NCBI RefSeq assembly: GCF_013822155.1
Contig: NZ_PNJW01000003.1
Coordinates: 1-64,000 of the forward strand
Reading direction: 5' to 3'
Origin: Flavobacterium sp.
GTDB taxonomy: Bacteria > Bacteroidota > Bacteroidia > Flavobacteriales > Flavobacteriaceae
Length of the DNA stretch: 64,000 bases
The notes beneath the pieces were generated by a model. That model made no database searches. It had not been told where the DNA came from and saw nothing but the letters and a program-made list of their open reading frames with translations. The number at the start of each line of letters is the position of its first letter. The first letter of the stretch is position 1. The position numbers and the translations under genes were made by a program. Positions 17,664 through 26,442 of this stretch are shown here, piece by piece.

Positions 17664-18359
17664 TTTTGAAGAAATCTTATAACTTCCGGATGGATGATAG
17701 ATGAATAAACAGGATTTGTTTTTAATCGTATTAATTATTTCAGGAGTCAATTCTTCTGGCAAAGCAGGACAACCTTGACTTCTTCCTAATCGTTTATTCT
17801 GTTTAATAAACGAATCAGAAACATAATCTGCCCCGTGAATTACGACAGCTCTGTCTCTTGCTTTATCGTTAATCCCTTTTTCAAGGCCGTCTAAACGCAA
17901 CGACTGACCATGTTTGCCTTGATAAACCTCTCCGGTAATATAAAAACCTAAGCTGCTTTGATAAGATTCTGCTTTGTTAGAAAATTTTGTAGCAAATTCT
18001 TCTCCTGAGTTCCGTCCGTGAGCAACCAAAGATTGAAATAAAATCGTGTTGGAATTCATATCAATAACCCACAATCTTTTTACGTTTGAAGACAAACTAA
18101 AATCAATCAGCGTTAAAATATTATTTTGAATCAGCCCTTTTTGTTTTAATTGATAAAATCCTTCCAAAGCCTTAGAAAAACTTTCTAATTGAGGAAGTTT
18201 ATAATTATTTGAATTCAAATTATTGTATAATAAATTCACTTTCGATTCGAAAGTTGCAGTAGTATTTTCAGCAATAATTTTTGGGTCTGTGGTATTTTTT
18301 GTAGGCGTTGTAAAGGATAATAATCCGAAAAACAAAACCGGAATAAGCTTGTATATCAT
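17652..18359 (-). CDS. Murein L,D-transpeptidase catalytic-domain family protein (YkuD_2)
   Basis: A 235-residue exported protein of the distant YkuD_2 branch. A signal peptide spans about 1-19. The catalytic region keeps IHGADYVSDSF and GRSQGCPALP, with Cys197 as the expected nucleophile. This family is a peptidoglycan L,D-transpeptidase relative, distinct from the YcbB type encoded convergently. The pairing of two different L,D-transpeptidases suggests a shared role in cell-wall 3-3 cross-linking, but they are transcribed from opposite strands. Confidence 0.88.
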   Translation of the reverse strand: MIYKLIPVLFFGLLSFTTPTKNTTDPKIIAENTTATFESKVNLLYNNLNSNNYKLPQLESFSKALEGFYQLKQKGLIQNNILTLIDFSLSSNVKRLWVIDMNSNTILFQSLVAHGRNSGEEFATKFSNKAESYQSSLGFYITGEVYQGKHGQSLRLDGLEKGINDKARDRAVVIHGADYVSDSFIKQNKRLGRSQGCPALPEELTPEIINTIKNKSCLFIYHPSGSYKISSKLIS

Positions 18360-18395
18360 TGGTATTCTTTAGGTTAAAACTCGATTTGGGTTGGC

Positions 18396-18425
18396 CAAAA
18401 ATATAAATAAAATCAATATAACCAA
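18396..18425 (-). promoter_or_regulatory. Promoter of the YkuD_2 gene
   Basis: On the minus strand TTG (18423-18425), a 19-base spacer and TATTTTTG (18396-18403) match the Bacteroidota consensus, 36 bases before the ATG. Confidence 0.55.
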
Positions 18426-18580
18426 ATTAATTTTATCTTAATTATTCATTTTTTGGAAATAATTCATTTTAGTGAATCAATTGAATAACGCTTTCTTTTT
18501 CAAATTAGTATCTAAAAACTGTAACAATTCAATAAAAAAACGTCTTTATAGTATATTATCTTAAGGAAATGATAAAGTAA

Positions 18581-18610
18581 TTGCACTTGGAAAAGCTTTA
18601 TCTAATTTTG
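18581..18610 (+). promoter_or_regulatory. Promoter of the DUF5916 gene
   Basis: TTG (18581-18583), a 19-base spacer and TAATTTTG (18603-18610) form an ideal promoter. It lies inside the longest possible reading frame, which shows that the gene starts at the later ATG (18626). Confidence 0.6.
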
Positions 18611-18625
18611 AACATTATTTACTTT

Positions 18626-21031
18626 ATGAAGCATTTTAGCCAATTTTTCTTATTTGTTTTTCTCTTTTTTGGAATTGATGTTGCTTTTGGCCAAAAAAAA
18701 TCAGTTCAGGCTATCCGAATAACAGAAAATATTGTTGTAGACGGCACATTAAACGAATCATCGTGGGAAAAAGCTCCTCTTGCAAAAGATTTTGTGATGT
18801 ATGAACCGGATAATGGTGCATTAGAAAAACCCGAAAAAAGAAGTGAAGTTAAAATTATATATAATGATAACGGTATTTATATTGGGGCATCACTTTATGA
18901 TAATGAAACTACAAAAATTGAAAAGGAAATCACCCAAAGAGATATTTTTGGAACTGCTGATATATTTGGAATATTTCTAAATGGTTTTAACGACGGTCAA
19001 CAAGATTTTCGTTTTTTTGTTACAGCCGCAGGAGTTCAATTGGACTGTTTGGCAACTGAAAATGGGGAAGATTTTTCTTGGGATGCCATTTGGAAAAGTG
19101 AAATTTCCGTTACTGATTTTGGTTGGGTTGTTGAAATGGAAATACCTTATGCCGCTTTACGCTTTTCTAAAAATGATAAACAAATTTGGGGACTTAATAT
19201 TTTTAGAGAAATTCGGCGAGACAGACATAATTATGTTTGGAGCCATATTGATAGAGCGAAAGGCTCTGTTATCAACCAAGCAGGAATTTTAGAAGGAATT
19301 GAAAACATCCACACTCCAACCCGATTATTTTTCATTCCCTATACTTCCGGTTATATTGAATCAAACGATAAAACCACAAATAGCACCGGGAAAATTGGAA
19401 TGGATATTAAATATGGAATTAATGATTCTTTCACTTTAGATGCAATTTTAGTGCCTGATTTTGGACAAACTGCATTTGACAATGTCGAGTTAAATTTAGG
19501 CCCATTTGAACAACAATTTAATGAAAACAGACCCTTTTTTACAGAAGGAACTGATTTGTTTTCAAAAGGTGATTTGCTCTACACAAGAAGAATTGGCGGG
19601 CCTCCCTCCACCTACCCTACAACAAATGAAAATGAAACGGTTACAGACTATCCAAATACAGTTGACCTGATTAATGCCGTAAAAATTTCAGGAAGAACGC
19701 AAGATGGACTTGGTATTGGATTTTTAAATGCTGCAACTGCAAAAACGTATGCTAAAATAATTAACAACGAAACAAATGAAACCCGCGAAGAACTGGTTGA
19801 ACCTCACACTAATTATAATGTTTTAGTGTTTGATCAACGTTTTAATCAGAATTCGTCAGTTTCTTTTATCAATACAAATGTGACAAGGTTTGGTGATTTT
19901 CGTGATGCAAACGTTACCGGAATTGTCTATAATTTAAACACAAAGGGGAATAAATTTAATGTTTCCGGAGATGTAAAAATGAGTAGTATTTATGATGATG
20001 AAAAACCAAATGGTCATACGGCTTATTTAAATTTAGCTAAAACATTTGGCCGATATCGTTATTCTGTTGCTTCAAAATATGTTTCAAAAGATTTTGACAA
20101 TAATGATTTAGGAATCAATTTTGTTACGAATTATCATAATGTTTATGCTAATTTTAATTACCGAATAGTAAAACCTACTAAAACCTACAATTCCTTTCAA
20201 CTTAATTCAAATTATTATTTAGAAATTGAAAACACAACCGGAAAATTGCAGGAAAATTGGATTAATGTCAATGTAAACTCCTCCACTTTAAAAAACGACT
20301 ATATCGGTTATGGCTTTTTAGTAAGTCCATTTGTTACTTATAATTTTTACGAACCCCGTGTTCCTGGGAGGTATTTAGCTTTTCCTGCCACGGGAAATGC
20401 CTGGGTGTTTTTCTCTTCAAATTACAACAGACGATTTGCAATCGACGTTGAGCCCTCAGTTCGTTTTTTTGATCAAAAAGATAGAATTAATTATAGTTTA
20501 TATGTCAGCCCAAGATACCGATTTAATGACAAATTCACTTTAATTTATAATGTATCTTTTTCAAAACAAAACAGTGATATTGGTTGGGTCGATCAAGTTG
20601 ATTCTGAAATTATATTAGCCGAAAGAAATCGATTTACTTTCAATAACGGATTTTCAGGGAAATATGCACTGAATAACAAAATGACTATCAATTTAACTTC
20701 TCGTTATTATTGGTCATTTGCTGAAAACATAAAGTTTCACACCTTACAAGAGGACGGTACATTTATACCAAACGATACTTATAATGCTGATAAAGATTCT
20801 AATTTTAATGTTTGGAATTTTGACGTTTCCTATTCTTGGTGGTTTGCTCCGGGAAGTCAGATTACTGCTTTATATCGAAACAATGCTCAATACTTTACAA
20901 ATGAAATAAACAAAGATTTTGGCTCAAACGCAAACAACTTAATAGATAACAGTTTGAACCATGTTTTTTCTTTAAGTCTTCGCTATTTTATTGATTATAA
21001 CAAAGCAAAAAATTGGTTTAAAAAAGCCTAA
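18626..21031 (+). CDS. DUF5916 outer-membrane protein with N-terminal CBM9-like domain
   Basis: An 801-residue exported protein. The signal peptide (about 1-23, ending VAFGQ) and the promoter position both fix the start at 18626. Residues about 25-220 form a CBM9-like sugar-binding-type beta domain (ENIVVDGTLNESSWEKAPL, VKIIYNDNGIYIG, VEMEIPYAALRF). Then comes the DUF5916 region with the marker FNENRPFFTEGTDLFS, and a long C-terminal stretch of alternating aromatic strands (about 390-801) that looks like an outer-membrane beta-barrel. The family is abundant in Flavobacteriia; function is unknown, perhaps glycan or envelope related. Confidence 0.85.
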   Translation: MKHFSQFFLFVFLFFGIDVAFGQKKSVQAIRITENIVVDGTLNESSWEKAPLAKDFVMYEPDNGALEKPEKRSEVKIIYNDNGIYIGASLYDNETTKIEKEITQRDIFGTADIFGIFLNGFNDGQQDFRFFVTAAGVQLDCLATENGEDFSWDAIWKSEISVTDFGWVVEMEIPYAALRFSKNDKQIWGLNIFREIRRDRHNYVWSHIDRAKGSVINQAGILEGIENIHTPTRLFFIPYTSGYIESNDKTTNSTGKIGMDIKYGINDSFTLDAILVPDFGQTAFDNVELNLGPFEQQFNENRPFFTEGTDLFSKGDLLYTRRIGGPPSTYPTTNENETVTDYPNTVDLINAVKISGRTQDGLGIGFLNAATAKTYAKIINNETNETREELVEPHTNYNVLVFDQRFNQNSSVSFINTNVTRFGDFRDANVTGIVYNLNTKGNKFNVSGDVKMSSIYDDEKPNGHTAYLNLAKTFGRYRYSVASKYVSKDFDNNDLGINFVTNYHNVYANFNYRIVKPTKTYNSFQLNSNYYLEIENTTGKLQENWINVNVNSSTLKNDYIGYGFLVSPFVTYNFYEPRVPGRYLAFPATGNAWVFFSSNYNRRFAIDVEPSVRFFDQKDRINYSLYVSPRYRFNDKFTLIYNVSFSKQNSDIGWVDQVDSEIILAERNRFTFNNGFSGKYALNNKMTINLTSRYYWSFAENIKFHTLQEDGTFIPNDTYNADKDSNFNVWNFDVSYSWWFAPGSQITALYRNNAQYFTNEINKDFGSNANNLIDNSLNHVFSLSLRYFIDYNKAKNWFKKA

Positions 21032-21059
21032 TTCTTCGCTTATAAAGCTATACATTCTT

Positions 21060-21067
21060 TATCTTTG
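21060..21067 (+). promoter_or_regulatory. -7 box of gpmI
   Basis: TATCTTTG, a perfect TAnnTTTG, ends 17 bases before the gpmI start. No well-spaced -33 TTG is visible. Confidence 0.35.
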
Positions 21068-21084
21068 TTCTAAATTTTAATCTA

Positions 21085-22602
21085 ATGAACAAGAAAGTAA
21101 TCCTGATGATTTTAGACGGATGGGGACATTCGCCAGATCCTAAAGTTTCCGCAATTGATAATGCCAATACCCCTTTTATTGATTCTCTTTATAAAAACTA
21201 TCCAAATGCCGAATTACGTACAGATGGTTTAAACGTTGGACTTCCTGAAGGTCAAATGGGAAATTCTGAAGTAGGGCATATGAATTTAGGTGCCGGTAGA
21301 ATTATTTATCAAGAATTAACACGAATAAATTTAGCCGTAAAAAACAAAACATTGAATGATGAAAAAGTGCTCCAAGATGCTTTTTCTTACGCCAAAATCA
21401 ATCATAAAAAAGTTCATTTTTTAGGTTTGGTTTCCGATGGTGGAGTGCACTCTCATACTTCTCACCTAAGAGGATTATTAGATGCCGCTCAAGATTATGG
21501 TTTAGATAATATTTATGTTCATGCCTTTACCGATGGACGCGATGTGGATCCAAAATCAGGAAAGGGATATATTGAAGATTTAGAAAAATATTGTGCAAAG
21601 TCAAAAGCAAAATTGGCTTCTGTTTGTGGTAGATATTATGCTATGGATCGCGATAAACGTTGGGAACGTGTAAAAATCGCTTATGATTTATTGGTTAATG
21701 GCATTGGAACTCTTTCAACTAATGCAACAGAAACCATTCAAAAAAGTTATGATGCGGATATTACCGATGAATTTATCCAACCTATTTTAATGACCGATTC
21801 TAATGGAAATGCTTTGGCAACCATTGAAAATGGTGATGTAATAATCTTTTTCAATTTTAGAACAGACAGAGGTCGACAACTTACCGAAGCTTTATCTCAA
21901 AAAGATTTCCATGAACAAAATATGCATAAATTGAATTTGTATTATGTAACAATGACCAATTATGACGAAACCTATCATAATGTAAAAGTGATTTATAATA
22001 AAGATAACATCACCGAAACTTTAGGCGAAGTTTTAGAAAAAAACCACAAAAAACAAATAAGAATTGCCGAAACAGAAAAATATCCACACGTAACTTTCTT
22101 TTTTTCCGGTGGACGCGAAGAACCGTTTGAAGGCGAAACACGTATTTTAAGAAATTCTCCAAAAGTAGCTACTTACGATTTAAAACCTGAAATGAGTGCT
22201 TTTGAATTAAAAGATGCTTTGGTCCCTGAACTGCAAAAAGAATCAGTAGATTTTGTTTGCTTAAATTTTGCCAATGGCGACATGGTTGGCCATACAGGTG
22301 TGATGGAAGCCGCAATAAAAGCTTGTGAAGCGGTTGACACTTGCGTGAAAGAAGTGATAGAAACGGCATTGGCACATAATTATACAACTATAGTAATAGC
22401 TGATCACGGAAATTGCGAAACTATGATTAATCCGGATGGTAGTCCAAATACAGCTCATACCACAAACCCGGTACCGGTTATTTTAGTAGACAAAGATTTA
22501 AAATCAATTAAAAATGGCGTTTTGGGCGACATCGCTCCTACAATACTTCATTTAATGGGAATTGCAAAACCTGAAGCGATGACAAGGGAATCGTTAGTTT
22601 AA
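21085..22602 (+). CDS. gpmI: 2,3-bisphosphoglycerate-independent phosphoglycerate mutase
   Basis: Interconverts 3- and 2-phosphoglycerate in glycolysis and gluconeogenesis with two metal ions (usually Mn). The 505-residue protein has the alkaline-phosphatase-type metal motif at the N terminus (ILDGWGH, Asp11), the phospho-serine nucleophile Ser61 (GNSEVGH), the FTDGRD loop, and the C-terminal metal ligands in GDMVGHTG and ADHGNCE. Length matches the family. A strong hairpin terminator follows. Confidence 0.97.
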   Translation: MNKKVILMILDGWGHSPDPKVSAIDNANTPFIDSLYKNYPNAELRTDGLNVGLPEGQMGNSEVGHMNLGAGRIIYQELTRINLAVKNKTLNDEKVLQDAFSYAKINHKKVHFLGLVSDGGVHSHTSHLRGLLDAAQDYGLDNIYVHAFTDGRDVDPKSGKGYIEDLEKYCAKSKAKLASVCGRYYAMDRDKRWERVKIAYDLLVNGIGTLSTNATETIQKSYDADITDEFIQPILMTDSNGNALATIENGDVIIFFNFRTDRGRQLTEALSQKDFHEQNMHKLNLYYVTMTNYDETYHNVKVIYNKDNITETLGEVLEKNHKKQIRIAETEKYPHVTFFFSGGREEPFEGETRILRNSPKVATYDLKPEMSAFELKDALVPELQKESVDFVCLNFANGDMVGHTGVMEAAIKACEAVDTCVKEVIETALAHNYTTIVIADHGNCETMINPDGSPNTAHTTNPVPVILVDKDLKSIKNGVLGDIAPTILHLMGIAKPEAMTRESLV

Positions 22603-22623
22603 AATTACCTGATTTTTTTAATT

Positions 22624-22652
22624 AAAGCCATTCAAATCGAATGGCTTTTTTT
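22624..22652 (+). terminator. Terminator of gpmI
   Basis: A perfect 10-bp stem (AAAGCCATTC/GAATGGCTTT, loop AAATC) is followed by a run of T. It closes gpmI before the TetR operon. Confidence 0.85.
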
Positions 22653-22682
22653 ATTAAAAATAAGTTAATTACTTTCAAAATC

Positions 22683-22697
22683 AATAGTAATACTATT
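22683..22697. promoter_or_regulatory. Probable TetR operator: 15-bp palindrome
   Basis: AATAGTA-A-TACTATT is a perfect inverted repeat with 7-base arms around one base. Its last base overlaps the -7 box (TATTTTTG, 22697-22704) and it fills most of the space between the two promoter elements. It lies 37 bases before the tetR ATG, where an autorepressor operator is expected. The assignment to this TetR protein is inferred. Confidence 0.55.
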
Positions 22698-22704
22698 ATT
22701 TTTG
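22697..22704 (+). promoter_or_regulatory. -7 box of the tetR-ABC-HlyD-TolC operon
   Basis: TATTTTTG is a perfect TAnnTTTG, 29 bases before the start codon. The expected -33 region holds TTTC rather than TTG, so this promoter is probably weak. Confidence 0.4.
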
Positions 22705-22733
22705 CGGTGATAAAAATCACTAAAAAGAATTTA

Positions 22734-23405
22734 ATGAAAAATATCTTAGAAGGATTAAAAGTAAATATCAGTAATAAAATCTATATAAAAGACCCGGAGA
22801 CCTCGGATTTGGGCAAAAACATTATAGAAAACAGCATTCTACTTATCAATGAAATTGGTTTTGACAATTTTACTTTTAAAAAATTAGGAGAAAAAATCGG
22901 TTCCAATGAAAGTTCGATATATCGCTATTTTGAAAACAAACACAAACTGCTTTTATATTTATCTTCTTGGTATTGGGGCTGGTTGGAATTTAAAATTGTG
23001 CTTGCCACCACAGGCATTTCTAATCCAATGGAAAAATTAATTAAAGCTCTAGAAATTGTTACAGAAGAAACTACTGAAGACAATAATCATCCGCATATCA
23101 ACGAGGTAATTTTAAATAACATAGTAGTTTGTGAATTTTCAAAATCCTATTTAACAAAAGAGGTGGATGACGAAAACAAAGAAGGTTATTTTTTAATATA
23201 CAAAAGAGTAATCAATCGTATTGTAGAAATGGTTGTTGAAGTGAATCCTAATTATCCGACTACAAAAAGTTTAATTTCAACAGTTATTGAAGGTTCATTA
23301 CATCAACATTTTTTGAAAAACCATTTTAAAACAATAACAGACTGCAACGACAAAACCACACCAACCGAGTTTTTTACAGCATTGGTTATAAAACAAATTA
23401 GTTAG
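22734..23405 (+). CDS. TetR/AcrR-family transcriptional regulator
   Basis: A 223-residue repressor-like protein. The frame is open further upstream, but that stretch covers the gpmI terminator and the promoter, so the ATG at 22734 is the start. The N-terminal helix-turn-helix is about 40-70 (NFTFKKLGEKIGSNESSIYRYFENKHKLL), a clear TetR signature. The C-terminal ligand-binding domain is unrecognised. It is the first gene of an operon with an ABC transporter, an HlyD-type adaptor and a TolC-type channel (spacers of 4, 2 and 7 bases), so it most likely controls their expression through the upstream palindrome. Confidence 0.9.
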   Translation: MKNILEGLKVNISNKIYIKDPETSDLGKNIIENSILLINEIGFDNFTFKKLGEKIGSNESSIYRYFENKHKLLLYLSSWYWGWLEFKIVLATTGISNPMEKLIKALEIVTEETTEDNNHPHINEVILNNIVVCEFSKSYLTKEVDDENKEGYFLIYKRVINRIVEMVVEVNPNYPTTKSLISTVIEGSLHQHFLKNHFKTITDCNDKTTPTEFFTALVIKQIS

Positions 23406-23409
23406 TCAA

Positions 23410-25086
23410 ATGAAAAAAGAATCAACTTCGTTAACCCCTTTAAAAAGATTTATTAATTTATTGAAATTAGACAAAAAAGATATTTATCAAGTATTTTTTT
23501 ATGCTATTTTCTCTGGAATTGTGAGTCTTTCGTTACCATTGGGAATTCAAGCAATCATCAATTTAATTCAAGGTGGAAGAGTTAGTTTATCATGGATTAT
23601 TTTAGTTTTTGTTGTCATTATTGGAGTAGCCTTTAATGGTGTTTTAAAACTCATGCAGCTAAGAATTACTGAAACTATTCAACAAAAGATATTTATTCGT
23701 TCCTCTTTTGAATTCTCTTATCGCTTTCCAAAAATTAAATATACGGAATTCAACAATTCCTATCCTCCTGAATTGGCCAATCGCTTTTTTGACACACTTA
23801 CCGTTCAAAAAAGTGTAGCGAAACTAATTTTAGATTATTCAGAATCATTATTACAAATCATTTTCGGATTGTTGTTACTTTCTGTTTACCATCCTCTATT
23901 CATACTTTTTGGATTGCTATTATTCATTGTTTTATATTTAATTTTTAAACTATCCTTTCAAACCGGATTGAAAACGAGTTTAACTGAATCAAAATATAAG
24001 TACAAAGTTGCTCATTGGATACAAGAAATCGCTCGAAATTATTTTGGGTTTAAAAGCAAGGTTGAAGCTGATTTTGCCTTATCAAAAAATGACAGATTGG
24101 TGACAGAATACCTAAAATCAAGAGAAAGCCACTTTCAAATCATCAAAAGACAATTTATTCAATTGATTGGTTTTAAAATTTTAATATCTGCCGGGTTATT
24201 ACTAATTGGTGGATTCTTAGTGATTAATCAACAAATCAATATTGGACAATTTGTAGCTGCTGAAATTATCATTTTGTTAATTATCAATTCCGTTGAAAAA
24301 ATAATCATTGGTTTAGAAACTTTTTATGATTTGCTGACTTCGATTGAAAAAATCGGACAAATTGTAGATATGGAATTAGAAGAATTTTCAGATGAAGAGC
24401 ACAACTATTGTTATAAAAATATATTATTTGAAATTGATAGTTTGAACTTTTCATTTCCAGATTCCAATAAGAAAGTATTAAACAATATTTCTTTAAAAAT
24501 CAATCAAGGGGAAACCATATATCTGGATGGAAATAACGGTTCAGGCAAAACAACTTTCATGCGAATTTTAGCCGGTTTAATTCAAACCAATACCAATTCG
24601 ATTTATTTAAACGATGAGAACTATAAAAAAATTAATATTACACAGTATCGTTCACAAATAGGTATCATCACGGCCGGACAAACAACTTTTGAAGGAAGTA
24701 TTCTTGAAAACATCACATTTAACAATAACTCGGTAGCTCCTGAACGCTTAAAATGGGTTTTGGATAAAGTAAAACTCACAGATGAAATTAAAAAAATGTC
24801 CAATGGCTTAGACGAATATATATTAACCGACGGAAAACAATTATCTTCTTCTATTACTCAGAAAATAGTATTGGCTAGAGCGATAATAAATCATCCAAAC
24901 ATATTGTTTTTAGAAGATCCTTTTGACAAAATGGACAATGAACAAGCCAAAGAAATCATCGATTTTATTGTTTCCAAAGAAAACAATTGGACCGTTATTG
25001 TGACTTCTAAAAATGAATATTGGAAACAAAAATGTGAACGAATTATAACACTGGAGAAAGGAAGATTAATTTCAGATACAAACTAA
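23410..25086 (+). CDS. ABC transporter, fused membrane and degenerate ATPase domains
   Basis: A 558-residue half-transporter: an exporter-type membrane domain (about 20-310, about six helices) followed by an ATPase domain (about 335-558). There is no C39 peptidase domain. Of the ATPase motifs only Walker A is intact (GNNGSGKT, 374-381). The signature LSGGQ reads LSSSI (478-482), the Walker B Asp-Glu pair is swapped to Glu502-Asp503, the H-loop His position is Ser533, and the Q-loop Gln is shifted. Some Bacteroidota homologues share LED in place of LDE. The neighbours make it the inner-membrane part of a type I secretion-like or efflux complex. The substrate is unknown; no toxin or peptide precursor gene is adjacent. 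Confidence 0.85.
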   Translation: MKKESTSLTPLKRFINLLKLDKKDIYQVFFYAIFSGIVSLSLPLGIQAIINLIQGGRVSLSWIILVFVVIIGVAFNGVLKLMQLRITETIQQKIFIRSSFEFSYRFPKIKYTEFNNSYPPELANRFFDTLTVQKSVAKLILDYSESLLQIIFGLLLLSVYHPLFILFGLLLFIVLYLIFKLSFQTGLKTSLTESKYKYKVAHWIQEIARNYFGFKSKVEADFALSKNDRLVTEYLKSRESHFQIIKRQFIQLIGFKILISAGLLLIGGFLVINQQINIGQFVAAEIIILLIINSVEKIIIGLETFYDLLTSIEKIGQIVDMELEEFSDEEHNYCYKNILFEIDSLNFSFPDSNKKVLNNISLKINQGETIYLDGNNGSGKTTFMRILAGLIQTNTNSIYLNDENYKKINITQYRSQIGIITAGQTTFEGSILENITFNNNSVAPERLKWVLDKVKLTDEIKKMSNGLDEYILTDGKQLSSSITQKIVLARAIINHPNILFLEDPFDKMDNEQAKEIIDFIVSKENNWTVIVTSKNEYWKQKCERIITLEKGRLISDTN

Positions 25087-25088
25087 TC

Positions 25089-26435
25089 ATGCTAAATATT
25101 TCTAATAATAATATCAACAAAAAAGTAGATTTAACTCGTTTTGAAACAATTAAACAGTTAAGTGTAAGACCCTATTTTAAAACTTTTAACCGATTGTTAA
25201 AATGGTTTTTAATAGGGAGTGTTTTATTCCTATTATTACCTTGGACACAAAATATTCAAGGTTCAGGTTATGTTACCACCGTTTCTCCGGAACAAAGACC
25301 TCAAACCATTCATACCGCTATTGCCGGAAGAATTGAAAAATGGTATGTTGCCGAGGGTCAATATGTAAACAAAGGCGATACGATTTTGTTTATTTCAGAG
25401 GTAAAGGAGGATTATTTTGACCCTAATTTGGTTGCCAATACCGAAAATCAAATGAAAGCCAAAATGCTTTCTGAAGGTTCTTATGAAGATAAAGCAAGTG
25501 CTTTGTCAACACAAATTACTGCAATTGAACGAGAACGAATTTTAAAATTAGAACAAGCCAAAAATAAAATAGAGCAATCACTTTTAAAAATCAAAAGTGA
25601 CAGTATGGATTTGGAAGCTGTAAAAACACAATTAAAAATCGCTCAAACACAATTTAAACGTTCGCAAGATTTGAATAAAGATGGTTTAAAACCAATGACA
25701 GATGTAGAGGACAAACGATTGAAACTTCAAGATGCAGAAGCAAAAATCATCACACAACAAAACAAATATTTAACTTCAAAAAATGAATTACTCAACGCAA
25801 GAGTTGAAATAAACAGAATTACAGCTGAATATACCGATAAAATTTCAAAAGCTCAAAGCGATAGATACACAGCACTCAGCAGTCAGTTTGATACTGAAGC
25901 ACAAGTGAATAAATTGCAAAATCAGGTTACTAATTACAAGATGCGTAACGAACTTTATTACATAAAAGCTCCACAAAATGGCTATGTAAACCGTGCGTTG
26001 CAATCCGGTCTTGGCGAAACAATTAAAGAAGGTACTCCGGTTGTGAGCATTATGCCTTCTAAATATGATATCGCTGTGGAAACCTATATTGACCCAATTG
26101 ATTTACCACTAATTCATAAAGGAGAAAAGGTTAGAATTTGGTTTGACGGATGGCCTACTATTGTTTTTAGTGGATGGCCAAACACTTCCTACGGAACTTT
26201 TGGAGGTTCCATCGTTGCTGTTGAAAATTTTATCAGCACGAATGGAAAATACCGCATTTTGATTGCTCAAGATCCATCCGACAAACCTTGGCCTAAGCAA
26301 CTAAGCATTGGTGCGGGAGCTCAAACTTTCGCCTTATTAGACAATGTGCCGATTTGGTATGAACTATGGCGGAAATTAAATGGTTTTCCACCCGATTTTT
26401 ATACGCCAAAACAAACCAATGAATCAAAAAAATAA
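25089..26435 (+). CDS. HlyD-family periplasmic adaptor
   Basis: A 448-residue membrane fusion protein that should bridge the ABC transporter and the TolC-like channel. It has a cytoplasmic N-terminal tail (about 1-37), one transmembrane helix (about 38-55), a split lipoyl domain (about 65-100: AGRIEKWYVAEGQYVNKGDTI, and about 290-310: IKAPQNGYVNRA), a long alpha-helical hairpin between them (about 120-285, Gln/Lys-rich), and a C-terminal beta-barrel. All features are typical and intact. It lies two bases after the ABC gene. Confidence 0.92.
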   Translation: MLNISNNNINKKVDLTRFETIKQLSVRPYFKTFNRLLKWFLIGSVLFLLLPWTQNIQGSGYVTTVSPEQRPQTIHTAIAGRIEKWYVAEGQYVNKGDTILFISEVKEDYFDPNLVANTENQMKAKMLSEGSYEDKASALSTQITAIERERILKLEQAKNKIEQSLLKIKSDSMDLEAVKTQLKIAQTQFKRSQDLNKDGLKPMTDVEDKRLKLQDAEAKIITQQNKYLTSKNELLNARVEINRITAEYTDKISKAQSDRYTALSSQFDTEAQVNKLQNQVTNYKMRNELYYIKAPQNGYVNRALQSGLGETIKEGTPVVSIMPSKYDIAVETYIDPIDLPLIHKGEKVRIWFDGWPTIVFSGWPNTSYGTFGGSIVAVENFISTNGKYRILIAQDPSDKPWPKQLSIGAGAQTFALLDNVPIWYELWRKLNGFPPDFYTPKQTNESKK

Positions 26436-26442
26436 GGAAATC

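Noticed and set aside
22641..22733. Upstream extension of the TetR gene
   Set aside because: It would start inside the gpmI terminator and translate the promoter and operator; the ATG at 22734 is the credible start.
23410..25086. ABC gene as a bacteriocin exporter with C39 peptidase
   Set aside because: The protein begins directly with the membrane domain; there is no N-terminal C39 peptidase with Cys/His motif and no double-glycine leader gene nearby.
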